Assembly (NCBI GenBank): GCA_964405775.1
Contig: CAYOPG010000096.1
Span: 1-7,205, forward strand
Origin: JAAZFF01 sp964405775
GTDB lineage: Bacteria > Verrucomicrobiota > Kiritimatiellia > RFP12 > UBA3636
Direction of reading: 5' to 3'
Length of the DNA stretch: 7,205 nucleotides
In this document: positions 1 to 5,620 of the stretch, piece by piece
How the letters are laid out: every line of letters starts with the position of its first letter
Numbering within the stretch: the stretch's first letter is position 1
Notes under the pieces: model-generated
Database searches by the model: none
What the model was told of the DNA's origin: nothing
Seen by the model: the letters and a program-made list of their open reading frames with translations, nothing else
Position numbers and translations under genes: made by a program

Positions 1-255
1 CCCCTTGTTTATGGCATCGGTCTGCCCTTTGTCCGGCTCAGAAATCCACCGGAAAGAATACCCTGCAATATCGGTGGCTGATGCTTCATGTTCTCGCAAC
101 AGCTCAAGTGTCACGTCCGATGATCCGCCATCCACAACAATGTGCTCCACCTCAAAAGGCGACCCGTCCCCGGCCACCTGCGACTGAATGCTCGCAATAG
201 CCTTTTTGAGATACTTGCCGTAATTGTAGTTGGGTGTGATGACTGAAATTTTCAT
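1..255 (-). CDS. Family 2 glycosyltransferase, N-terminal fragment (runs off window)
   Basis: The first 85 codons of a GT-A fold, family 2 glycosyltransferase are present, with ATG at 255-253 and the remainder beyond base 1. The translation opens with MKISVITPNYNYGKYLKKAI, the typical first beta strand and helix that bind the nucleotide sugar. DGGSSD follows at residues 42-47, the family's usual DGxSxD nucleotide-binding motif. SEPDKGQTDAINKG at 72-85 is the conserved stretch before the DxD metal site, which lies outside the window. Such enzymes move a sugar from a nucleotide-sugar donor to a growing glycan or lipid acceptor at the inner face of the membrane; donor and acceptor cannot be told from this fragment. 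No good Shine-Dalgarno precedes the ATG, but the motif begins almost at residue 1, so the start is probably right. The 198-base gap from corA suggests its own transcription unit. Confidence 0.9.
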   Translation of the reverse strand, partial: MKISVITPNYNYGKYLKKAIASIQSQVAGDGSPFEVEHIVVDGGSSDVTLELLREHEASATDIAGYSFRWISEPDKGQTDAINKG

Positions 256-453
256 AAGAATCTAAGGGCTATTTTGTAATTGCGTATGGTAACAAAAACA
301 GACCAATTCCTCCACTGTTTTCCAAGCACGTACTGTAACATAATCTGCGCAACAGTGCGACATAGCGCTATCATTTTCTAACAATAAACACTGAAGATGA
401 CTAACGTTTCAATACTTTCTAGTACTATACCTGAATATGTGATGCCGTTCCCC
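256..453. other. Intergenic region between glycosyltransferase and corA
   Basis: This 198-base AT-rich gap follows the corA stop and precedes the glycosyltransferase start, both on the minus strand, so it should hold the end of the corA transcript and the glycosyltransferase promoter. No hairpin followed by a T-run is seen after corA, and no single promoter hexamer pair stands out. It carries a 7-bp inverted repeat, AAAACAG at 295-301 and CTGTTTT at 315-321, and a perfect 10-bp palindrome ATAGCGCTAT at 362-371. Either could be a protein-binding site, but both are short enough to be chance. Confidence 0.5.
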
Positions 454-1563
454 TCACAGCCAACGGCGGCGGCGGAAGAAGATGAACATGCCGACGACTA
501 TGGCCAGCATGATGCCCCAGAGGCTGTAGTAGCCGTAATGCCATTCAAGCTCAGGCATGTGGCGGAAGTTCATGCCGTAGACGCCCACAATGAACGTCAG
601 CGGGATGAAAAACGCCGAAAGCACCGTCAACAGGCGCATGATCTCGTTGAGCCTGTTGTTCATGTTCGTCAGGAAAATCTCAAGCGCGCTCGAGAGATTC
701 TCGTTCATCGTCTCGATGATGTCGATTATCTGCTCGACGTGCTCGCTGGCGTCGCGCAGAAACATCAGCGTATCGCGCCGGAACAGATCGCCCTCGGAGT
801 GCTTCATCGAGGTGATTACAGACCGCAGAGGCCAGATGCTGCGCTTGAATGTGATGAGATTACGGCGCATGTGGTGGATGCCGCCCAGAAACTGCGGATC
901 GTGGTTCGTCAGCACTTCCTCCTGAATCATGTCAACCGATTCCGACATGCCCTCAAGCTGCACGAGGTAGCTGTCAAGCACGGCATCGACAATCCTGTAC
1001 GCCACATAATCCTCCTGCTGCATCCTTATTATGCCGCTGCCCTTGCGTATGCGTTCGCGGAGCGGCTCAAGCACGTCAAGCTTTACGTCCGCTGCTTCAT
1101 GCGCCTCCTGCAGCGTCACCACAAGATACTGGTTTAGAATCACGCTGAGCTGCTCGAAACCGAACAGCTCGTCCGCATCTTTCTTAAGGACGCGCATCAG
1201 TATGTGTATGTTCTTGCCATAGTCCTCGCCGCGCGGGCGCTGATCGGTGGTGGCGATGTCCTCAAGCGCGAGCGCGTTGATGTCGAGCACTTCCCCGAGC
1301 ACTTTCAGCCATTCGACATCACGCACGCCATACACGTTGATCCACCGCACGACATCGTCCGTGAGGTTCAGCGCCTTCAGGTCTTCGGGCTTCTTTAGTT
1401 CATATTCGCTGCACCCGGCGGCCGAGAACTCAAGGACAGTCACCCGCGACATTACCGGGCTTGGAGCCACGACCGCTGCCGTCGCCTCCATCGAGCCGGG
1501 CGGAAGCCCCTGCTTGCGGCTCCTCATTCGCCGTCGATGAGACTGAGAATTCTTGAGCTTCAT
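454..1563 (-). CDS. corA: CorA-family magnesium/divalent cation channel
   Basis: A 369-residue CorA protein, the homopentameric inner-membrane channel that takes up Mg2+ (and often Co2+ or Ni2+) down the membrane potential. Near the N-terminus KQGLPPGS (residues 17-24) is the sequence typical of Thermotoga-type CorA. A large cytoplasmic alpha/beta domain and long helices follow (about 40-305), including QEEVL (214-218) and IWPLR (243-247) in the stalk helix region. The first membrane helix is about 308-328 and ends in the signature selectivity motif YGMNF, with GMN at 330-332. The outer loop contains MPELEW, the second membrane helix is about 345-363, and the chain ends in the basic RRRRWL that faces the cytoplasm. 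All hallmarks are intact and the length is close to the 351 residues of Thermotoga CorA. The frame is open for 55 more codons upstream, but the ATG at 1563 has AGGAG seven bases before it and the extra residues look unlike CorA. It lies 58 bases after the NUDIX gene and is probably cotranscribed with it. Confidence 0.95.
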   Translation of the reverse strand: MKLKNSQSHRRRMRSRKQGLPPGSMEATAAVVAPSPVMSRVTVLEFSAAGCSEYELKKPEDLKALNLTDDVVRWINVYGVRDVEWLKVLGEVLDINALALEDIATTDQRPRGEDYGKNIHILMRVLKKDADELFGFEQLSVILNQYLVVTLQEAHEAADVKLDVLEPLRERIRKGSGIIRMQQEDYVAYRIVDAVLDSYLVQLEGMSESVDMIQEEVLTNHDPQFLGGIHHMRRNLITFKRSIWPLRSVITSMKHSEGDLFRRDTLMFLRDASEHVEQIIDIIETMNENLSSALEIFLTNMNNRLNEIMRLLTVLSAFFIPLTFIVGVYGMNFRHMPELEWHYGYYSLWGIMLAIVVGMFIFFRRRRWL

Positions 1564-1570
1564 CTTGTGT

Positions 1571-1575
1571 CTCCT
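1571..1575 (-). promoter_or_regulatory. Ribosome binding site that fixes the corA start
   Basis: On the minus strand AGGAG lies seven bases before the ATG at 1563-1561. The frame continues upstream into the NUDIX gene, so this site decides between a 369- and a 424-residue product in favour of the shorter one. Confidence 0.8.
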
Positions 1576-1621
1576 GTATTTAGGTGGGCAAAGTCTGACT
1601 GGCAAGGCATGTTCAGAGAAG

Positions 1622-2119
1622 TTAAAACCTCGTAAATCTCCAGTCTTTGGGTTCTTCGCCTTCATATCGCATAAAGCCGTGGAACAGCCGTGGATCGGAG
1701 TCGAAGACAAGCGGAAGGAAAAAGGCATCGCCCTTCCACATTGGGAGGTGCGGCATCTCGTTCAACGCAACCCAACGCAATGGCCCTTCATCGTTTTCGT
1801 TGTACGGAACGCCTTTATAGCCCTCTACCAAAAAGATGAATCCGAGCCAATCCTCTTTCTTCGGGCCGAAATCAGTCCAGCAGAGCGTTCCGCGCAACGT
1901 CATATCGGTCACCTCAAGGCTGGTTTCCTCGCGAATCTCGCGCACCATGCACTCTGCCACGCCCTCGCCGCGCTCGAGCTTACCGCCCACACCGTTATAC
2001 TTGCCGAGGTTGTCGTCGGTTATCCTTCCAACCCTGTGCACCATCAGCACAGATTTACGATCCTCCGAGAGGATGTATCCGAGCGTGCCTACGATTGGCC
2101 TGAAAATTTGGTCTGACAT
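1622..2119 (-). CDS. NUDIX hydrolase, MTH1/MutT type (probable oxidised-nucleotide pyrophosphatase)
   Basis: A 165-residue NUDIX hydrolase with the Nudix box at residues 46-68: G46, E52, then REIREET from R60 with the metal-binding glutamates E61, E64 and E65. The usual glycine before the last hydrophobic residue is Ser67. Similarity to human MTH1 extends beyond the box: YNGVGGK (41-47) corresponds to its WNGFGGK, whose Asn contacts the purine; MWKGDAFFLPLV (127-138) corresponds to the segment with its substrate-binding Trp and Asp; FHGFMRYEG (146-154) matches its C-terminal FHGYFKFQG. From this I infer hydrolysis of oxidised purine nucleotides such as 8-oxo-dGTP to the monophosphate, keeping the nucleotide pool clean in the cytoplasm. 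One of the two adjacent MTH1 aspartates is Gly130 here, so substrate preference may differ. The ATG at 2119 has no Shine-Dalgarno: CCTCC, not GGAGG, precedes it on this strand. It is the first gene of a likely unit with corA and divergent from the sirtuin. Confidence 0.88.
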   Translation of the reverse strand: MSDQIFRPIVGTLGYILSEDRKSVLMVHRVGRITDDNLGKYNGVGGKLERGEGVAECMVREIREETSLEVTDMTLRGTLCWTDFGPKKEDWLGFIFLVEGYKGVPYNENDEGPLRWVALNEMPHLPMWKGDAFFLPLVFDSDPRLFHGFMRYEGEEPKDWRFTRF

Positions 2120-2129
2120 GGCGGAGGTT

Positions 2130-2158
2130 TATTAAAATAACTGCCGGGATAGTAGCAA
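2130..2158 (-). promoter_or_regulatory. Candidate promoter for the NUDIX-corA unit, nearly leaderless
   Basis: Read on the minus strand, TTGCTA (2158-2153), a 17-base spacer and TTAATA (2135-2130) form a plausible sigma-70-type promoter. Transcription would start near 2123, about four bases before the NUDIX ATG. A nearly leaderless message would explain the absent Shine-Dalgarno. The hexamers are only moderately close to consensus, so this is a prediction. Confidence 0.35.
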
Positions 2159-2166
2159 ACCGGCAG
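2141..2166. promoter_or_regulatory. Inverted repeat flanking the NUDIX -35 element (possible operator)
   Basis: Perfect 7-bp arms CTGCCGG (2141-2147) and CCGGCAG (2160-2166) are separated by 12 bases, a centre-to-centre spacing of 19 bases or about two helical turns. The putative -35 hexamer of the NUDIX promoter lies in the gap and one arm falls in its spacer. The layout suits a dimeric repressor site better than a terminator, since no T-run follows on either strand. A chance hairpin cannot be excluded. Confidence 0.35.
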
Positions 2167-2397
2167 GCATAAATCACGTTAATTTTAAATCAAGGACGGG
2201 GCGCGAGGGGTGGACCTCGCCGCTATGCCTGTGACCTTAGAGATACCGGTGTTATGTGCCTGTGGCATAAGGGTGCGCAGAACGCAGCACTCAGCTCCTC
2301 CCCTTTTGCGGCGTGTTCGCCACGAGTTCAGCACATCTGCAAAACTAAACATCCAATATTCTTCTGTTTCAACATACCGTCACCCCGGCGCCCATTT

Positions 2398-2426
2398 TTG
2401 CATGAATTTCGGATATATTGTATTCT
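2398..2426 (+). promoter_or_regulatory. Candidate promoter for the sirtuin gene
   Basis: TTGCAT (2398-2403), a 17-base spacer and TATTCT (2421-2426) match sigma-70 hexamers at ideal spacing. Transcription would start near 2433, leaving a short leader of about 20 bases whose core is the Shine-Dalgarno. If used, the inverted-repeat-rich region to the left is not in the sirtuin transcript. Confidence 0.5.
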
Positions 2427-2435
2427 ATGCAGGCA

Positions 2436-2445
2436 TAAGGAGGTG
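2436..2445 (+). promoter_or_regulatory. Near-perfect Shine-Dalgarno that sets a TTG start for the sirtuin
   Basis: TAAGGAGGTG is complementary over ten bases to the typical 16S rRNA 3' tail. The TTG at 2453-2455 is nine bases after GGAGG and is in the sirtuin frame just before YKLLELI. There is no ATG at the right distance, so TTG is the best start. Confidence 0.8.
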
Positions 2446-2452
2446 GAACACA

Positions 2453-3226
2453 TTGTACAAGCTACTTGAACTAATCGAAGAATCCAATCGGATATGTGCC
2501 TTTACAGGAGCGGGCATCTCGACGTTTTGCGGGATCCCAGATTTTCGAGGCCCAAACGGTGTGTATCGCGACAATGATTCTCAACGGATGTTCGAAATTG
2601 ATCTCTTCGATTCAGATCCGGCGTTTTTCTACTCGCGGGCAGACCGCTTGGTGTACGGCAACGCCGACACAAAACCCGGGCCTGTTCATACAGCGTTGAA
2701 GGTCATGCAGGAACACGGCAAGCTAAACGGAGTGATCACTCAAAATATTGATGGTCTACATGAACGTGCCGGCAGCGAGCCGGTCTATGCTGTGCACGGA
2801 TCCGCAGCCTTCCATCGCTGCCGAAAATGCGGTAACACAAAAACGTTCGAGGAGATCCAGCAACTACGAGTCGGCACAGCCAACAAGGTGCCAGGCTGCT
2901 CATGCGGCGGTGTTTACAAGCCGGATATAACCTTTTTCGGCGAAATGCTCCCTGAAAAAGCTTTCCAAGGGGCAATTGACCTAGCGTCTTCGTCAGACTT
3001 GATTCTTGTGCTCGGCACGTCCCTCACCGTGCAACCAGCCTCCTCCATTCCTTTGCACACATTGCGCAACGGTGGCAAAATGGTGATCGTCAATTCTTCG
3101 CCTACTCCAAACGACTCCCTCGCGTGGATATGCTACAAAGACTTGGCCGAATTTGCAGTCAGAGTTACGAAATTCTTCTCGGGAAGCAAAGACGTGAAGA
3201 TGAGTGATGATGAAATATCGGGATGA
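2453..3226 (+). CDS. Sir2-family NAD-dependent protein deacylase (sirtuin, class U-like)
   Basis: A 257-residue sirtuin starting at TTG. It uses NAD+ to remove acetyl or other acyl groups from protein lysines, giving nicotinamide and O-acyl-ADP-ribose in the cytoplasm. The NAD-binding GAGISTFCGIPDFRG is at 19-33, TQNIDGLH at 96-103 and the catalytic His115 in VHGS. The zinc site is C123 and C126 with C149 and C151, the second pair being CxC rather than the commoner CxxC. KPDITFFGE is at 156-164, GTSLTVQPA at 188-196 and IVNSSPTP at 212-219. The order, spacing and FRGPNGVY segment closely resemble Thermotoga maritima Sir2, a class U enzyme. The Ala-Tyr/Arg pairs (ATEYRIH-like) of sirtuin-5 desuccinylases are not apparent, so deacetylation is the likelier activity. 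The frame is open to 2210, but residues before TTG are unlike any sirtuin and the Shine-Dalgarno at 2436-2445 settles the start. It is a single-gene unit, divergent from the NUDIX gene and convergent with the response regulator. No acetyltransferase or acyl-CoA synthetase partner lies nearby. Confidence 0.93.
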   Translation: MYKLLELIEESNRICAFTGAGISTFCGIPDFRGPNGVYRDNDSQRMFEIDLFDSDPAFFYSRADRLVYGNADTKPGPVHTALKVMQEHGKLNGVITQNIDGLHERAGSEPVYAVHGSAAFHRCRKCGNTKTFEEIQQLRVGTANKVPGCSCGGVYKPDITFFGEMLPEKAFQGAIDLASSSDLILVLGTSLTVQPASSIPLHTLRNGGKMVIVNSSPTPNDSLAWICYKDLAEFAVRVTKFFSGSKDVKMSDDEISG

Positions 3227-3313
3227 TGGAATAAGCGCGACCGCAGGGGCTTCCTTTCCAATGCGGCAATAAACGATTCGCGAGGTGTCATTATCTGGTT
3301 TTGTCCGGGTATC
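3227..3313. other. Convergent gap between sirtuin and response regulator
   Basis: This 87-base gap should hold the transcript ends of both convergent units. The only notable pairing is CCGCA (3241-3245) with TGCGG (3262-3266) around a 16-base loop. No T-run follows on either strand, so no canonical intrinsic terminator can be called. Confidence 0.4.
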
Positions 3314-4000
3314 TTAAGAACCGTACCGGTATCCGATTCCGTGAACGGTTTCTATCGGCGAAGGTTCGCCTAGTTTTTTGCGGAGCTGCGATATGTGTTG
3401 ATCCAACGTTCGCGTATTGCCGTAGTATTCAATTCCCCAAACGTTGTTCAACAGGGCGTCGCGTGTAAGAACTTCGCCTTCATGACGGCTGAAATATACG
3501 AGCAAACGCATCTCTCTGTCGCTAAGCGGATACTCTTGATTTTCGCTTAATAGACAATATCTCTTCGGGTCAACTTTGCATTTGCCAAACACGAATGTCT
3601 CTCCTGCTCGCGTCCCCTCCTCCGCTGCCGGATATGTATGGCAACGGCGTAAAACCGCCGCAACGCGCGCCAGAAGTTCGCGTATGCCGAACGGCTTCAC
3701 GACATAGTCGTCAGCACCCAGACTAAGTCCCAGCACTTTATCAAACTCTTCGCCCTTGGCGGTGAGCATTATTATCGGAGTAGTGGCGCCCTTGGCTCTT
3801 ATTTCACGACAGACGTCGTATCCGCTCTTGCCGGGCATCATGACGTCGAGCAAAACCAAGTCAGGCTTCGTCTCTTTGCATTTTGCCAATGCCTCAATTC
3901 CGTCCGCCGCCAGCACCACTTCATAGCATTCGCTCAGCAACGTCTCGGCAATTCCTTCCCTTATGTTGGCATCGTCCTCGACCACAAGAATTTTAGCCAT
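3314..4000 (-). CDS. OmpR/PhoB-family DNA-binding response regulator
   Basis: A 228-residue two-component response regulator. The receiver domain (1-118) has the acidic pocket E8, D9 and D10, the phospho-acceptor D52 in LLDVMMP, the switch threonine T80 and the invariant K102 in VVKPF. The C-terminal winged-helix domain (about 132-228) has the family sequence LSDREMRLLVYF, the recognition-helix segment TRTLDQHISQLRKKLG and the closing VHGIGYRYGS. Phosphorylation by the upstream kinase should drive dimer formation and binding to tandem direct repeats. Its ATG lies inside the end of the kinase gene (8-base overlap, ATGGCTAA) with AGGGGA five bases before it, so translation is probably coupled. 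It is the last gene of the VWA-kinase-regulator operon. An array of heptamers at 7076-7115 has the architecture this family binds and is its likely autoregulatory target. Sequence alone does not say whether it is a PhoB, PhoP or other orthologue. Confidence 0.95.
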   Translation of the reverse strand: MAKILVVEDDANIREGIAETLLSECYEVVLAADGIEALAKCKETKPDLVLLDVMMPGKSGYDVCREIRAKGATTPIIMLTAKGEEFDKVLGLSLGADDYVVKPFGIRELLARVAAVLRRCHTYPAAEEGTRAGETFVFGKCKVDPKRYCLLSENQEYPLSDREMRLLVYFSRHEGEVLTRDALLNNVWGIEYYGNTRTLDQHISQLRKKLGEPSPIETVHGIGYRYGS

Positions 4001-5615
4001 TGCCGTCCCCTTTCTTTTTTAACTCCTCCGCCTCAGCCAGCGAGGCAGTGAAAATGCATCCTCCACCCTCCCGTGGGGCAAATGTCAAATCTCCATCCAT
4101 GCCGCGCATGAGAAGGCGCGCTATACCAAGCCCGAGACCGCAACCCGCAGTCTCGGCAGTTATCGAGTCGTCCACTCGGTAGAATCGCTCGAAGATTTTG
4201 CCCGAATGAATCTTATCAATCCCAGGTCCGCGGTCAGATACCGACACGCGCACTTTTCCGCCTTCCTGTGACACTGCCACGGACACAACTTTGCCGGAAG
4301 ACGCGTATTTCCCCGCATTATCCAGCAGGTTTACGAGCACTTGGCTCAGAGCATCGCCATCCACCTCTGCGAAAACGCTAACGTCTGGCAGCTTGGTTTC
4401 AACATCAAGTCCACGCGCGGCCAAGCACTCGCGCATTGAATCCGCCACCTCGCGTACAAGCCCGCAAACATCCAGCTTCTCCATCGCATACTTCCGCCTC
4501 CCCTGCTCAAGTCTGCTGAAGTCGAGCATATTGTTGACTAGACGCGACAGTCGCTTGCTTTCCGACACAATAGTGCTGAGGAACTTCGACGCCTTCGCCG
4601 GATCTCCAATTCGCCCTTCCTCCAACAGCTCTGCATACATGCGTATGCTCGTAAGCGGCGTCTTCAACTCGTGCGACACATTCGAAACGAAAGTAGTCTT
4701 GAGCTCAGCCTCCTTCCGCTGGCGGTTCGCATCGCGCACGAGCAACGCCCCGCCCGCGAAAAGAGCCGCAAGCAACAACGCCAGCAACAGCCCGCCCAAC
4801 GCCAGCACACCGCCCCCGCCGCCTGTGGCAGAGTCCCCACTCCGCCACACTTTAAGTGCCCAATGAGGCAACTCCGGCGAAAGCGAAATCTCGGCATGGG
4901 CCTCCGCATCTCGTGCATATCCATACACAATCTGGCCGTTTCCATCAATCACAGCAAAGACGTCGCCGCCAGCCTCAAGCCCTGAGAACAAATTTCCAAA
5001 GCGCGACACCAGTGCCATAGTCTCGACCTCGACACCGCGGAGCGTCGCACCACCATCATCCGTGAACCAGCCCAAAAGATATAACTGATTGCCATCGAAC
5101 CACGGACGCCAGCCGGACGCCCGTGAGTCTGTCTTTTCTTGTGCGCGGCGGGGGATCATTGTGCTACGACCAATTGAGGCTGGCGATGTTTCGCCGCTTT
5201 CCGACGGTGAGACCTCGAACTCCATCTGATGGCTGAAGAGAAGATTGTAGCGAGACATGAAAATCTTCTCGTCTGCAGTCGCGGAGTTGGCGTCCGGCCA
5301 GATCAGACCGGATTTGGAATCGTACAAAAAGACGTTGCGCACAAGAGGATCCTCATCAGCCATAGTGCGCAGTTCCGCGATTCGGTTCTCGGGCTGGACG
5401 CGTTCCACCTCAAGTAACAGCTCGTCACACACAGTCGCCACCATGTTCTGGAGCGATGTGGAGGCATGGGCGGCGGCGACCTGCGCCGCGCGCATTTCGA
5501 CCTCCCTCATGCGCCCGCGTTCGTTATCCAGCATTCTGAACGCGCATATCCCAAGCACGATGGCAGGCAATCCTATGAGCGCAAAATACAGTTTTAGAAC
5601 GCGGGGCGTGGTCAT
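3993..5615 (-). CDS. Membrane sensor histidine kinase with Cache-like extracytoplasmic domain
   Basis: A 540-residue sensor kinase that autophosphorylates on histidine and passes the phosphate to the downstream response regulator. It has one membrane helix at about 10-27, an extracytoplasmic region of some 240 residues, and a second helix at about 269-292 preceded by a run of five glycines. The dimerisation/phospho-acceptor domain has SNVSHELKTPL with H315. The ATPase domain has an N box around N429-N433 (NLLDN), a D box DRGPGID (461-467), an F box with FERFYR (475-480) and a G box GCGLGLGIA (491-499). The outer region has two hydrophobic-strand motifs, VFLYDSKSGLIWPD (95-108) and VFAVIDGNGQIVYGYA (219-234). 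These resemble the paired PAS-like halves of double Cache domains; this is inference. Only about 22 residues separate the second helix from H315, too short for HAMP. The start is five bases after the VWA stop and has no clear Shine-Dalgarno, which points to coupled translation. Confidence 0.94.
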   Translation of the reverse strand: MTTPRVLKLYFALIGLPAIVLGICAFRMLDNERGRMREVEMRAAQVAAAHASTSLQNMVATVCDELLLEVERVQPENRIAELRTMADEDPLVRNVFLYDSKSGLIWPDANSATADEKIFMSRYNLLFSHQMEFEVSPSESGETSPASIGRSTMIPRRAQEKTDSRASGWRPWFDGNQLYLLGWFTDDGGATLRGVEVETMALVSRFGNLFSGLEAGGDVFAVIDGNGQIVYGYARDAEAHAEISLSPELPHWALKVWRSGDSATGGGGGVLALGGLLLALLLAALFAGGALLVRDANRQRKEAELKTTFVSNVSHELKTPLTSIRMYAELLEEGRIGDPAKASKFLSTIVSESKRLSRLVNNMLDFSRLEQGRRKYAMEKLDVCGLVREVADSMRECLAARGLDVETKLPDVSVFAEVDGDALSQVLVNLLDNAGKYASSGKVVSVAVSQEGGKVRVSVSDRGPGIDKIHSGKIFERFYRVDDSITAETAGCGLGLGIARLLMRGMDGDLTFAPREGGGCIFTASLAEAEELKKKGDGNG

Positions 5616-5620
5616 GTAGG

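Larger units (their letters stand above)
2120..2452. other. Divergent intergenic region between NUDIX and sirtuin genes
   Basis: This 333-base stretch has no credible coding content: the open plus-strand frame from 2210 reads into the sirtuin but looks non-coding. It holds the candidate NUDIX promoter on the left and the candidate sirtuin promoter and ribosome site on the right. Between them are several small inverted repeats: 2141-2166 (7-bp arms), 2203-2220 (GCGAGG/CCTCGC, 6-base loop), 2252-2270 (TTAT..GCC/GGCATAA with a 2-base bulge), 2273-2290 (GTGCGC/GC-A-GCAC, 5-base loop) and 2310-2321 (GGCG/CGCC). TATGCC at 2224-2229 could instead pair with GGCATA at 2264-2269. No known riboswitch or small RNA was recognised. 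Confidence 0.5.

Noticed and set aside
397..1137. Long plus-strand frame of 246 codons
   Set aside because: It lies antisense to corA, is rich in His/Arg/Val as expected of a reverse reading, and shows no family motif or ribosome site; corA has full conserved motifs.
1564..1728. 55-codon N-terminal extension of CorA
   Set aside because: It overlaps the NUDIX gene, does not resemble CorA, and a well-placed AGGAG supports the ATG at 1563.
1553..2116. Plus-strand frame of 187 codons
   Set aside because: Almost entirely antisense to the NUDIX gene, which carries an intact Nudix box; no recognisable protein on this strand.
2210..2452. 81-codon N-terminal extension of the sirtuin from a GTG
   Set aside because: The residues match no sirtuin, the stretch contains the candidate promoter and inverted repeats, and the strong Shine-Dalgarno points to the TTG at 2453.
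3241..3266. Possible terminator hairpin between the convergent genes
   Set aside because: Only a 5-bp stem with a 16-base loop and no T-run on either strand.
4664..4985. Short frames on both strands inside the kinase gene
   Set aside because: They overlap the membrane helix and phospho-acceptor region of a complete kinase and have no start signals or motifs.
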